This document shows positions 17,581 through 26,382 of a DNA stretch of 64,000 nt, piece after piece. Position numbers and translations under genes: made by a program. The DNA lies in assembly GCA_963840095.1 (NCBI GenBank), contig CAWIXN010000005.1, positions 1,550,001 through 1,614,000 on the forward strand, in the 5' to 3' direction. The number at the start of each line of letters is the position of its first letter. Position 1 is the stretch's first letter. The notes beneath the pieces were generated by a model. It ran no database searches and had not been told where the DNA came from. It worked only from the letters and a program-made list of their open reading frames with translations. This DNA is from DATBGO01 sp963840095. Its GTDB lineage: Bacteria > Actinomycetota > Actinomycetes > Streptosporangiales > Streptosporangiaceae.

Positions 17581-18633
17581 TTACGGCGTGATCGCGATGG
17601 CGACGGGGCCGGGGCCGACGTTGATCACCTTAAGCGTGGTGTTGGTGGCGGTCCGGATCGGTGTCACGGTGCCCGGCTCGCTGCCCGGCTGGAAGAGAAC
17701 GCTGGCGACGTAGGCGGTCTTCCCGTTCGGGGTGATCGCGATGGCCTTAGGGCCGTTCCCGACTTTGATCGGCTTGAGGGCGGTGTTGGTGGTGGTGTCG
17801 ATCGGGGTCACGCCCCGGCTGTCGGTCACGTAGGCGGTCTTGCCGCTGCGCGTGATCGCGATGACGCCCGCATCGCTGCCGACCTTGATCGCCTTGAGGG
17901 CGGTGTTGGTGCTGGTCCGGATCGGGGTGACGGTGCCCGAGCCGCTGGCGACGTAGGCGGTCTTCCCGTTCGGGGTGATCGCTATGGCGTCAGGGTTTTT
18001 CCCGACCTTGATCGGCTTGAGGGCGGTATTGGTGGCGGTGTCGATCGGGGTCACGCCCCGGCTGTCGGCCACGTAGGCGGTCTTGCCGCTGCGCGTGATC
18101 GCGATGACGCCCGCATCGCTGCCGACCTTGATCGCCTTGAGGGCGGTGTTGGTGCTGGTCCGGATCGGGGTCACCGTGCCGGATTCGTAGTTGGCGACGT
18201 AGGCCGTCTTCCCGTTCGGGGTGATCGCGATGGCGTCAGGGTTTTCCCCGACCTTGATCGGCTTGAGGGCGGTGTTCGTGGTGGTGTCGATCGGGGTCAC
18301 CGTGTCCGAAGGCGTTCTTGGCGGGCAGGTCCCGCAGGCGACCGAGCCGGCCGCGACGTAGGCGGTCTTCCCGTCCGGGGTGATCGCGATGGCGTCGGCG
18401 CCCATCCCCACCCTGACTACTTTGAGGGCGGTGTTGGTGGCGGTGCGGATCGGGGTCACCGTGTTGCCGGGGCCGATGCCGCCGCCGTTGACGACGTAGG
18501 CGGTCACCGGGTGAGCCGGCCTCGCTGCGGAGACCGGCCAGGCCGCCGCGCCAGTAGCACCGGCTAAGCTTAGTGACGTAAGCGCGCCCGCCGCCGCGGC
18601 GGCGCTCAGAGCGCGCGTCATACGTGTACGCAT
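17581..18633 (-). CDS. Secreted YVTN-type beta-propeller protein
   Basis: I start the gene at the ATG at 18633, which has GAGAGGA upstream and is followed by a clear Sec signal (MRTRMTRALSAAAAAGALTS, then hydrophobic residues, cleavage near AAAWP). The mature part consists of about seven repeats of 40-45 residues built as DAIAITPNGKTAYVA, then GTVTPIRTxTNTALKxIKVG. Such propellers are extracellular and are often used for binding; no enzymatic residues were seen. Two blades form an 81-residue (243-bp) unit that is repeated with almost no nucleotide change. The protein ends inside a blade (AIAITP stop) next to an IS256 remnant, so it is probably truncated. Confidence 0.85.
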   Translation of the reverse strand: MRTRMTRALSAAAAAGALTSLSLAGATGAAAWPVSAARPAHPVTAYVVNGGGIGPGNTVTPIRTATNTALKVVRVGMGADAIAITPDGKTAYVAAGSVACGTCPPRTPSDTVTPIDTTTNTALKPIKVGENPDAIAITPNGKTAYVANYESGTVTPIRTSTNTALKAIKVGSDAGVIAITRSGKTAYVADSRGVTPIDTATNTALKPIKVGKNPDAIAITPNGKTAYVASGSGTVTPIRTSTNTALKAIKVGSDAGVIAITRSGKTAYVTDSRGVTPIDTTTNTALKPIKVGNGPKAIAITPNGKTAYVASVLFQPGSEPGTVTPIRTATNTTLKVINVGPGPVAIAITP

Positions 18634-19039
18634 CGCAAGATCCTCTCTGCTATCCGCCCGGACCGGAGGAAACCGTGTCCCGGCGCGGGCAGTGATCATG
18701 CGGCCGGTCCCGGGGCTGACCCCAGCGGAGTTCCGCTCCTGCCGATCACGTCCCGTTCCCGCCAGGCCAGGCAGCACCCGCCCGTACCTGCGGCGGCGCC
18801 GCCATTACTAACGACGCTCGGCGCGGCGAGGGGCTGCGCTCAGTGCCAATGGCCCGCAGAACGGGGGACCTTATGCCCGCGGCCACCGCCGGAGGTGGCA
18901 GCTCGCCTGCACCGGAGCCGCTGGTCCTGTTTCTTCGGTCCGGGAAGTTTCCCGGGCCTGGCAGCGGGCAAGGTCGACGGTTACCACCAGCCGACCTGGG
19001 ACCGCAGCGCCCGGGCCGTCCGCTTAAGCGAGGCATGCC
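18634..19039. other. Divergent promoter region, no gene recognised
   Basis: This 400-base stretch separates the divergently transcribed beta-propeller gene and the DUF2795 gene. No further coding region is supported. Confidence 0.4.
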
Positions 19040-19438
19040 ATGAGCGAGCAGGTCAGCGGAACACACGGGCCGCGCGAGGATGACGCGATCAAGCGCCAGG
19101 ACCGCGACGAGCTGCAGGCGCACGGCGAGGAATGGCCGGAGCCCGAGTCGTCGGGCGAGGACCAGCCGGAGGCGGCCTGGGCCCCGGAGGGCAGGTTCGC
19201 CGCCACCACGCCAGAGGATGACTGGCAGACCATCGAGCTACGCAGCGACCTAGCCCGTCACCTGGACCGTACCGCGTTCCCAGCGACTCGGGCCCAGCTG
19301 CTCGAGACCCTGGCGGCACACCAGGCGGAGCAGCGGCTGCTAGACCTGATGTCCTCGCTGCCCGATGGCGCCACGTTCGCCAGCCTCGGCGAGCTGCTTC
19401 GGGCACTGGGGCTGCCAATAGAACAGCGCCCGGCCTAA
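19040..19438 (+). CDS. DUF2795-domain protein
   Basis: A 132-residue acidic protein. Residues 1-65 are low-complexity and charged, and residues about 68-130 form the DUF2795 domain (LRSDLARHLDRTAFPATRAQ, then LLDLMSSLPDGATFASLGEL). The domain is common in actinobacteria and small, and its function is unknown. It starts at an ATG preceded by GCGAGG. No operon partner is evident. Confidence 0.75.
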   Translation: MSEQVSGTHGPREDDAIKRQDRDELQAHGEEWPEPESSGEDQPEAAWAPEGRFAATTPEDDWQTIELRSDLARHLDRTAFPATRAQLLETLAAHQAEQRLLDLMSSLPDGATFASLGELLRALGLPIEQRPA

Positions 19439-19575
19439 GCCGCAGTCCCGGCCAGCGGTCAGCGGGCCGCTCGACCGAGAGCTGGTCCGGTCGAGAGGAC
19501 TGGCCGCCATGAGCGGGCGGAGTTCGTGATGCCACCGGTCGCGCGCAGCTGGCGCGCCGCCCGCCGGTTGCCTGG

Positions 19576-20772
19576 TCAGCGCAGCGACTTGAACGCGGCG
19601 CGCATCTCGGCGGCGAACAGATCCGGCTGTTCCCAGGCGGCGAAGTGGCCGCCCCGGTCGAGCCTGTTGTAGTAGATGAGGTTGCGGGGATACGCGCGCT
19701 CGGCCCAGCTTCGCGGGGCCTGATACAGCTCGCCGGGGAAGACGCTGATGGCGAACGGGATCGTGATGTTCTTGGCGTCGAAGAAGTCCGCCTTGTTCTC
19801 CCAGTAGAGGCGGGCAGCGGAAACCCCGGTGTTGGTCAGCCAGTAGAGCGTGATGTTGTCGAGGATGTCGTCTCGGGTAAGGTCGCCATCCGGGTGTCCC
19901 TGCAGGGCCTGTTCGACGAGCCCGGGCTGGCCGGTACCGTCGCCGTGGTCCAGTATGAACGCGGCTAGATCGGCGGGGGAGTCCGCGAGTCCGTACAGCG
20001 TCTGCGGGCGCGTCGTCATGATCTGGGCGTAGGCCGCGTGCTTCGCGTAGAAGTTGCTCAGCTGCTCGTACGCGCTTTTCTCCTCCGCGGACAGATCCGG
20101 TGGCGGCGGGTCGCCGCGCTGGACCGCCTTGTCGATGGCGGCTGGAGCGGTCCCGGGCATGTTGGAGTGAATGCCGAGCAGCTCCGGTGCTGCCTGGATA
20201 CCCATCGCCTGCGTGACGGCCGCACCCCAGTCGCCGCCCTGCGCCACGAACCGGCTGTATCCGAGGCGCTTCATCAGCACGACCCAGGCGCGGGCGGTAC
20301 GGGTCGGATCCCACCCGGTGGTGGTCGGCTTGGCGGAGAAACCGTAACCCGGCAGCGAGGGAATCACCAGATGGAACGCGTCCGCCTCGCTCGCGCCATG
20401 CGCGGTGGGATTGGTGAGCGGCTCGATGATCTTCAGCTGTTCGATGACCGAGCCGGGCCACCCGTGCGTGACGATCAGCGGTAGTGCGTCCTCGTGCTGG
20501 GAGCGGACGTGGATGAAGTGAATGTCAAGCCCGTCGATCTCGGTCATGAAGTTCGGCAGGGCGTTCAGTTTCGCCTCGCACTTGTGCCAGTCGTGGTGTG
20601 TCCCCCAGTAGCCCGCGAGCTCCTGCATCATCGCGAGCCGCACGCCCTGCGAGTCGTCGGTGACCGTCTCGCGCTCGGGCCACCTGGTCGCGTTTACGCG
20701 CCTGCGCAGTTCGGCGACCTCCTCGTCCGGAAAATCGACACGGAAGGGGCGGACTGCAGCTTCGCTGGACAT
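19576..20772 (-). CDS. Epoxide hydrolase (alpha/beta-hydrolase with EHN domain)
   Basis: The protein of 398 residues begins at the ATG at 20772 (SSEAAVRPFRVDFPDEEV). The N-terminal epoxide-hydrolase domain (VAELRRRVNATRWPE) covers about residues 1-110. It is followed by the alpha/beta-hydrolase core with THGWPGS (oxyanion HGxP), the nucleophile elbow GGDWGA (Asp), a cap domain, and the catalytic His in RGGHFAAWEQ. These enzymes open epoxides to diols, with microsomal-type (mEH) architecture. The physiological substrate is unknown. No obvious operon partner. Confidence 0.92.
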   Translation of the reverse strand: MSSEAAVRPFRVDFPDEEVAELRRRVNATRWPERETVTDDSQGVRLAMMQELAGYWGTHHDWHKCEAKLNALPNFMTEIDGLDIHFIHVRSQHEDALPLIVTHGWPGSVIEQLKIIEPLTNPTAHGASEADAFHLVIPSLPGYGFSAKPTTTGWDPTRTARAWVVLMKRLGYSRFVAQGGDWGAAVTQAMGIQAAPELLGIHSNMPGTAPAAIDKAVQRGDPPPPDLSAEEKSAYEQLSNFYAKHAAYAQIMTTRPQTLYGLADSPADLAAFILDHGDGTGQPGLVEQALQGHPDGDLTRDDILDNITLYWLTNTGVSAARLYWENKADFFDAKNITIPFAISVFPGELYQAPRSWAERAYPRNLIYYNRLDRGGHFAAWEQPDLFAAEMRAAFKSLR

Positions 20773-21354
20773 AGGATCTTCTCTTCTCTCGATGAGCCGA
20801 ACACGGCGGCGAAAGCGATGGACCGGTCGGCTTCGGCCCGGAGTTGCAGCGGAACGCTTTCCGTGCCAGCGGCACGGCTGGTACTGCCCCACGATCGCGG
20901 ATCGGGCGGGCGCGTCGCGCCCGTGACATCCCTGGTCTTACCCCTGGCCTTACCCTGGTCGCGATATGGCAGAGAGAGGGCTGCGTCAGGCTCGCGGCTT
21001 CGTCCACGGCGAGCCGGGTCACTTGGGCAAGCGGCGGCGGTCAGCGGGCTCTTGGAGCAGGCCCGGGCCCGGCCTCTTCGTCCCGAACCAGGCGCTCCAG
21101 CTTGCGACGTACCTGCTCGACAGAGTTACTGCAGATCATCGGCGTTGATACGGCTACGCTCACCGCTTTCGAGCGCGCAAAGACGGTGACAGAGAGGGGT
21201 CCGCCGTTCGTTGCGACCTGCGATGACGCGACAAGGCTAACCATTCCAGCTGAGACTTACGCCACGAATGTCCCGCGCGGGGGAAACTTGATGGATAGAC
21301 CCTGGATGGCAATACGCGATCCGCTGACGTATCGCTTCTCCGCATCCTGGGGCT
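20773..21354. other. No gene recognised
   Basis: About 580 bases upstream of the epoxide hydrolase and downstream of the PRC-barrel gene. Open frames on either strand show no family resemblance. It is locally AT-richer around 21190-21330, but I see no defined element. Confidence 0.4.
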
Positions 21355-22008
21355 CTATCCGCTGGGGTGATCGGTGTTGACGGGCGGCAGGTTCTCCACC
21401 TGCTGCTTGGTGATGTTGAGCTGGACGCTGTCCACGACCCCGGTAACGGCGCCGATCGGGATGGCCACTTGCCTGCGGCCAAACAAATGCCCCTGTTGGA
21501 GCAGCACGTGGCTCACGTGGTGGTTGCCAGGGTCGACGACAAGTCCCTCGACTCGCCCGATCTCGCCGTCGGTGGCATAGACGCGCTTATTGCGGCCCAC
21601 GCCGACCTCGCCCGGGGGCAAGGAGCCGTAGGCGCCTGTCGGCTCATCTTCCCGGTCCTGGGGGATATCCTCGCCTGCGATCCGACCGTAGTAGGGCAGC
21701 ATGAGCATCTGTTCCGCACTGTAGCCTGAGTACTGGTCCAGGTTGGCTCTCGGCACGAAATCCGTGTCCTCGGCAAAGCGGAGCTCGTCGAAGTCAGCCT
21801 GAGTGCAGCGCAGCCGGACCTCCGTCGGTGTCGCGGCATCGACAAGGTCGAGCGGCACAAGCCGACCCAGGCCGGGCCAGTGCCTCGGTTGGACCACCAG
21901 GTGGGTGACCGCCCGCGCGACCGGGTCAACGACCACGCGAATTACCTTGCCGCAGACCCCATCGGTACACCTGGCGTCGGCCATGATCGTGAAGGGTGTC
22001 TCTGCCAT
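21355..22008 (-). CDS. PRC-barrel-like domain protein
   Basis: Starting at the ATG at 22008, which has a near-perfect AGGAGGTCGGCA ribosome site, the protein has 217 residues. It contains two related beta-barrel segments (VCGKVIRVVVDPVARAVTHL at about 15-45 and VYATDGEIGRVEGLVVDPG at about 140-170), typical of PRC-barrel proteins that bind RNA or photosynthetic/respiratory partners. In actinomycetes such stand-alone proteins are often stress-associated. The exact role is unknown. It appears intact and monocistronic. Confidence 0.75.
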   Translation of the reverse strand: MAETPFTIMADARCTDGVCGKVIRVVVDPVARAVTHLVVQPRHWPGLGRLVPLDLVDAATPTEVRLRCTQADFDELRFAEDTDFVPRANLDQYSGYSAEQMLMLPYYGRIAGEDIPQDREDEPTGAYGSLPPGEVGVGRNKRVYATDGEIGRVEGLVVDPGNHHVSHVLLQQGHLFGRRQVAIPIGAVTGVVDSVQLNITKQQVENLPPVNTDHPSG

Positions 22009-22318
22009 TGCCGACCTCCTCATCCGCTTGGAGCATAACGCGGACCCTGTCAGCGGCGTCTTATCGAACCGTTGGAGCCCCCGAAGACCGCTCACTCCGA
22101 GCGCCGGGAAGTAAGCCGGGTGCCCCCCGGGCCGGACTGGCCCACTGTCCTGCCTATGCCGTCGGACCCTTTGCGGACCTGGGCGGCACAGCCGGAGAGT
22201 GGTTCCGGCATCAGGCCGACCTGACGCCGTGCCGACGCCGAGCAGCACGCGCCGGGAACGCCGGATCGACTCCGCATGTGGTTCGTCCGGCGTCCCTGGC
22301 GTTCGCTGACCTGGCGTC

Positions 22319-22690
22319 CTAGGACGTGTGGCGCGCGGCCTCTTCGATCACGTTCGTGACCTCGCCCGGGTGGGAGATCAGTGACAGGTGCGAGGCGTTG
22401 ATCTCTGTCACCGTGGCGTGCGCACGGCGGGCCATGAACTCCTGCGCCGCCGGCGGAATCGCGTGGTCGGCTGTTCCGATCACGGCCCAGCTTGGGATGG
22501 TGGCCCAGGCCGGCGGGCCTGACACGTCGGCCAGCGCGGAAGCCGCGATCGGCCCTTCTTGTCGCCGGTGGCCGCGTTGGTGGTGACGAAGCCGCCGTAG
22601 GAGTGGCCGACCAGCACGATGGGCCCGGGCACGGTCGCGAGGTAGCTGGCCAGGTAGGCCGAATCGCTGTCAACTCCGCGCAGCGGGTTC
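22319..22690 (-). pseudogene. Alpha/beta-hydrolase remnant
   Basis: Two frames carry pieces of one alpha/beta-hydrolase. The nucleophile elbow region is in one frame (IVLVGHSYGGFVTTNAA) and the C-terminal part is in another (PSWAVIGTADHAIPPAAQEF, then the His loop NASHLSLISHPGEV). The segment between them is shortened and frameshifted near 22540, and the first roughly 50 residues are absent. The upstream end runs straight into the ATPase fragment at 22690, so a deletion fused the two genes. Confidence 0.75.
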
Positions 22691-23596
22691 GGGGCTCCGC
22701 AGACCCAGCAGCGGCCGGCCGAGCAGCCCGGCCAGCTCATCCAGGGAGAAGCTGTGCCCGAGCACCGAAGCCATCTCCACAGCGTCCCTGGCAGGCACGG
22801 TCAGCCGTGCGAGCTGGCCGGCCACCGAGTCGACGAGCCGGCGCGGCAGGCGCGCGCCCGCGGCCAGTTTGGCCGTGCTGCCGTCGACGGTCACGAGGTT
22901 TTCCGTGCGCAGCCCGCGCAGCAGCTCGGTCAGCAGGAACGGCTGGCCGTCCGCCTGGCTGAGTACTTCCCGCAGCGCCTCATCCGGCTCGCCGCCGAGC
23001 ATGTCACGGGCGACCTGCGTGACCGCGGTCTCGTCCAGCGGGCCTAGCCGGATCTCGGATGCACCCGCCGCCTCCAGCCGGTCGACCGCGTCCTGCGCAG
23101 CGTCTGCCCGCTCCCCGCGGCGCAGCGCCAGCAGCCAGCTGATCCGGTGCGTGGCCAGCCGCCTGGACAGCGTGACCAGGGCGCTGGCGGTGGCGGCGTC
23201 GGCCCATTGCAGGTCATCGACGACAACAAGCAGCGGTGCGCGGCGCGCGGCTTTCTCGAGTGATTCCTGCAGCTCGCGCAGCAGCCAGAAGCGCTGGTCA
23301 GGAGACTGGCTGAGTTCGCGGAGCCGGGCGGGATCGACGGGCGGGTCGTCCGCGAAGACGAGGGCGTCCAGGATCGCCCCGAGCGGTACCGCCCGAGCCG
23401 CGGGATCCCCGCCGCCGCAGAACACCAGGATCCCGCCGTCCGCGGCCAGGCTTGCGGCCTCGGCCAGCAGCGTGGTCTTCCCCGAGCCTGCGGGCCCGGT
23501 GACAAGCACGACGCTGCCTCGCCCGGCGCCGAGCGCGCTTAGCTGCCCCTGCAGTACGTCAACCTGGGGCTGCCGGCTGCGCAATCGGGCGTGCAC
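22691..23596 (-). pseudogene. LuxR/LAL-type ATPase, N-terminal part only
   Basis: This encodes the ATPase end of a large LuxR (MalT-like) regulator. It has the Walker A GPAGSGKTTLL, Walker B LLVVVDDLQWAD, and following helical modules (LGPLDETAVTQVARDMLG, then RLPRRLVDSVAGQLARLT). It breaks off at LDELAGLLGRPLLG and passes directly into alpha/beta-hydrolase sequence. The usual TPR-like middle and C-terminal HTH (several hundred residues) are missing. The start is uncertain; the GTG at 23596 is the first plausible codon close to the conserved part. Confidence 0.75.
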
Positions 23597-23779
23597 CGGG
23601 CCATCGTATTTGACATTCAGCCTGCCGGCCTTCGGCAGCGCTGCTCCTCGACCGGCTAACCCCGGCCGGGAAAGGTGCCGTGCGCGGGCCCTAACGTCCC
23701 CCGTGTTTGCGCCAGTGGCCCTATTGACGTGCGGAGCCCTCCCCTTGTTTCCGGGGCGGCCGGGCACTTCCTTCTCGCC

Positions 23780-23926
23780 GTCGTGATCACGCCGCATGGA
23801 AAGACCGCTTACGTCGCCGACTTCGGCTCGGGAACCGTGAGCCCGATCCGGACCGCCACCGACACCGTCGGAAAGGCCATTACGGTTGCCAGGGCGGCGG
23901 AGCGATCAGGGCCCGCCGATCAATGA
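23780..23926 (+). pseudogene. YVTN beta-propeller gene fragment
   Basis: One blade and a bit (VVITPHGKTAYVADFGSGTV, then SPIRTATDTVGKAI) resemble the repeats of the beta-propeller gene at 17581-18633, with a stop soon after. It begins with the ITP-x-GKTAYV sequence at which the other gene ends. Whether this is the lost 3' part or a piece of another paralogue cannot be told. Confidence 0.6.
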
Positions 23927-24541
23927 CCGCGCCTCTGCGGGGCCGACTACCAGATCGTGGAGGTCGCCGCCCACCTCGAGCCGACCCGACTGTTCGATCC
24001 CGCCGACCTTCACCGGCTCGAAGCCGGCCGTTCGGATCAACCGCTCGATTTCCTCGCCAGCACGGTCGTCGTCGGTCACGTAGAAGAGGACCGCCGGCTC
24101 CGGTGACCGGTTGCTAGAGGACTCGAAGAGACCGGCCGACAGGGTTCCAAACGCCATGGCCAAGCGCGCCCCCGCCGGCAGCCACCCGGCGACAACCTCG
24201 CCCGAGGATTGCCCTTTCGGCAGGAGCCGTGAGACGTTACCTTGTGCGTCGGTGGAGAGCGGGTTGCTCGGAACGACCACGAGCTTGCCGGTTAGCGGGC
24301 CGGCGATCTCGGCTATGACGCCCTTCAGCACGGTAAACCGCAGCGCGAGGACCACAGCCTCGGCGCCCCGCAACGCGTCGCGGTTGTCGGCGGCGGCGAC
24401 CGCGCCACGACCGATCTCTGCAGCCAGCTTTCGTGCCGACTCCTTGTCGGCGCTCGAGAGCCGCAGGGCCTCGCCGCCCGAGGCGAGTTCGCGGGCGATG
24501 ACCGATCCGATCCCTCCAGTGCCGATGACCGCGGTGGTCAT
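23906..24541 (-). CDS. NADP-binding oxidoreductase (F420-dependent NADP reductase-like)
   Basis: A 211-residue Rossmann protein starting at an ATG with GAGGAGG upstream. The dinucleotide motif is at the N-terminus (VIGTGGIGSVIA), and the body follows the NADPH-dependent F420 reductase / NADP_F420-binding family (SADKESARKLAAEIG, then VVPSNPLS). It lacks further catalytic motifs that would fix the substrate. It lies 76 bases downstream of the VOC gene on the same strand and may be co-transcribed with it. Confidence 0.8.
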   Translation of the reverse strand: MTTAVIGTGGIGSVIARELASGGEALRLSSADKESARKLAAEIGRGAVAAADNRDALRGAEAVVLALRFTVLKGVIAEIAGPLTGKLVVVPSNPLSTDAQGNVSRLLPKGQSSGEVVAGWLPAGARLAMAFGTLSAGLFESSSNRSPEPAVLFYVTDDDRAGEEIERLIRTAGFEPVKVGGIEQSGRLEVGGDLHDLVVGPAEARSLIGGP

Positions 24542-24617
24542 GACCGAACCTCCTCAGTGTCACAGTACTAATAACGGCGGCCCGAAGCATCGCCGGCCCG
24601 AGCGGTGATCTCGGCAT

Positions 24618-25088
24618 TCACTCGGACTCCCCGCCGGACGTACTCGACGGCCAGTGAGCGGGTGACCAGTCCCCCTGGGGGTCCGTGGTTTGACCCACTT
24701 CGATGAGATGACCGTCGGGATCGCGGATGTAGCAGCGGATCTCGTACTGGTGCTGTTTCGGCGGCGTCAGGAAATGAGCACCCCTGGCGCTCCATTCGGC
24801 ATACACGGCCTCGATGTCTTTGACCCGGATATTGAGGAAGCTGCTGACCCGGTCGGGATCGCGCGGCGTCTCCAGGGTGACCGCAGGCTTGTCGTCGGTC
24901 GGGCCCCCGCCGACATTGATGATGATCCAGCAGTTGGCTAGTGCGACATAGGTCAGCCCTCCGGGGCCGGAGAAGACCACCCTGCCGCCGAGCACTTCGG
25001 TGTAGAAGCGCCGAGAGCGCTCGACATCGTCCGAGACGATGAAATGGGCCAGCACAATTCCCTCTGGGGCCGGTGGGAACTCGGCCAT
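24618..25088 (-). CDS. VOC-family (glyoxalase/bleomycin-resistance) protein
   Basis: The start is set at the ATG at 25088 behind GGAGGTGTCAG. The 156-residue protein has one VOC module pair: LAHFIVSDDVERSRRFYTEV at the N-terminus and FLNIRVKDIEAVYAEWSARG followed by RDPDGHLIEVGQ at the C-terminus, with the usual metal-ligand positions (His and Glu). VOC proteins isomerise, cleave or bind small molecules; the substrate is not predictable. The next gene downstream encodes an NADP-binding protein on the same strand. Confidence 0.85.
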   Translation of the reverse strand: MAEFPPAPEGIVLAHFIVSDDVERSRRFYTEVLGGRVVFSGPGGLTYVALANCWIIINVGGGPTDDKPAVTLETPRDPDRVSSFLNIRVKDIEAVYAEWSARGAHFLTPPKQHQYEIRCYIRDPDGHLIEVGQTTDPQGDWSPAHWPSSTSGGESE

Positions 25089-25111
25089 CTGACACCTCCA
25101 CTGGTTGGGTC

Positions 25112-25267
25112 TCACACCCAGGCCGACGACGCTGGACGGGACGATGAAGTGCCCGGGTCCGCTGAACTATTCCGCGGGGTACTGCAGGCCGGCCAGCCGG
25201 GGTCGTTCACCAGGGTAGTGAAGAACTGGCCGGCGAAGTAGGCACGGATGGTGTCGAGGCGGCTCAT
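25112..25267 (-). other. Possible short gene remnant
   Basis: A 51-codon frame from ATG 25267 reads MSRLDTIRAYFAGQFFTTLV before turning into low-complexity sequence. The first part looks like genuine protein, the rest does not, so this may be the N-terminus of a lost gene. The surrounding 25089-25477 stretch holds nothing else I can support. Confidence 0.25.
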
Positions 25268-25477
25268 GGCTCGCCCGGCTGGCCTCCGTGACCGCTGTCG
25301 GCCCCCGATGCGCCACTCGTTGCCGATGACTGGGCGCACAGGGCGCAGCCAAGGACTGACCCCATGTCGTAGACGGGGTCCAGGGTGTTGATGGCCGCCG
25401 AAGTCGTGGCACGATCTCATGCCCCCACCCGGCGGCCGCTGACGCCACCACTGCCCCGGCTCCTGACCGGGTACAGG

Positions 25478-25717
25478 TCAGGAGCCGCCCGCTGCATCCT
25501 GCGCGCTCTCGTGCCGCCAGTGCTGGCCGAATTCGCCATCATGAAGTCGGCGCAGCAGATGCGCGTGGTGATCCAGCCGGTCGGCGGCACGCAGCATCTC
25601 GTCAAAGTCATGGCCGTGATCGCGCGCCGCGGTCTTCTCTTCCGCTCGCTTGCGGACGATGCGCAGCTCTTCCCGGCTTAGCTCGACGACCTTGGCCAGT
25701 ACCTCTTGCAGATCCAT
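25478..25717 (-). CDS. Small helical hypothetical protein
   Basis: A 79-residue charged protein (MDLQEVLAKVVELSREELRI, then KRAEEKTAARDHGHDFDEML) with a ribosome site AAGGTGAGGG immediately before the ATG. It is predicted almost entirely helical with a histidine-rich middle. I do not recognise a family. The 660 bases before the next gene separate it from the STAND protein. Confidence 0.45.
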   Translation of the reverse strand: MDLQEVLAKVVELSREELRIVRKRAEEKTAARDHGHDFDEMLRAADRLDHHAHLLRRLHDGEFGQHWRHESAQDAAGGS

Positions 25718-26220
25718 CCCTCACCTTTCTCCGCTCGCCAATGCCTGCAGTCAAGCAGACGCACGCACCCTAGGGCGCAGGCCAGTAATCCCGGGCAAGC
25801 CGGCTGAGCTGACCATACATTCGAGGGGGCCCTGCGCCGCCGCACCATGCCTGTAACAGCGGCCACGATCCCGGCGGCGCAGTGGCTTCGCTGGCGTCCC
25901 GCAACGACCGCCCGCAGCCGCCATCAGCGACCCAAGCCAACCGCTACGTAGGGTCAGCGCGATGCAGGTGCCCTGAGTCCCTACGACAGCGACAGCTGTT
26001 CCCCGGCCTGTCGTTGACACGGCCGGGGGGCTGGCCAGCCGGGGAGCCCCGGCGTTGTCGCCCCACTGAACATCTACGCGGATTGCCCGGGCGCTAGTCG
26101 GCAGTATCCCCTAAATTCGGACAAGCAGGTTTGACTGATCGCTGGGCATGCCGGTGTTTCCCAATGGCCGAAGAGCTGACGTGCGGAGCGTGACAACATC
26201 ATTGGAAGGTGACACACAAG
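25718..26220. other. No gene recognised
   Basis: The stretch upstream of the STAND-type gene holds no supported coding region. It becomes AT-richer towards 26100-26230, consistent with promoter sequence. Confidence 0.4.
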
Positions 26221-26376
26221 ATGATCAGTTCAGTCTGCTTAGCTTGCGGCCCAGAATGCCGGCTGCGAGGTGAGGCCCTCGCTGGGCCGTGGTGTCCGGC
26301 AGCCAAGCTGTTTCGATGGGCGTGGTCCGCATTTCCATCAGCGGTGGCGCTGCTAATGGATGCTGGCCACCGGTAG
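26221..26376 (+). CDS. Possible 51-residue peptide upstream of the STAND-type gene
   Basis: An ATG at 26221, with GGAAGGTGAC 15 bases upstream, opens a 51-codon frame (MISSVCLACGPECRLRGEAL) that ends six bases before the next start. It has four cysteines in its first half and a hydrophobic C-terminal part. It could be a genuine leader peptide or partner, or only a chance frame; no relatives are recalled. Confidence 0.25.
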   Translation: MISSVCLACGPECRLRGEALAGPWCPAAKLFRWAWSAFPSAVALLMDAGHR

Positions 26377-26382
26377 CAGGCG

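Noticed and set aside
17820..18480. Regularly spaced repeats as a CRISPR array
   Set aside because: The repeats are in-frame protein blades of a secreted propeller, with conserved spacers of the same kind, so they are not unique spacers.
17368..18567. Long plus-strand open frame (399 codons) opposite the beta-propeller gene
   Set aside because: It is the antisense shadow of the highly repetitive beta-propeller gene. Its GGV-rich text repeats with the same period and has no ribosome site or family.
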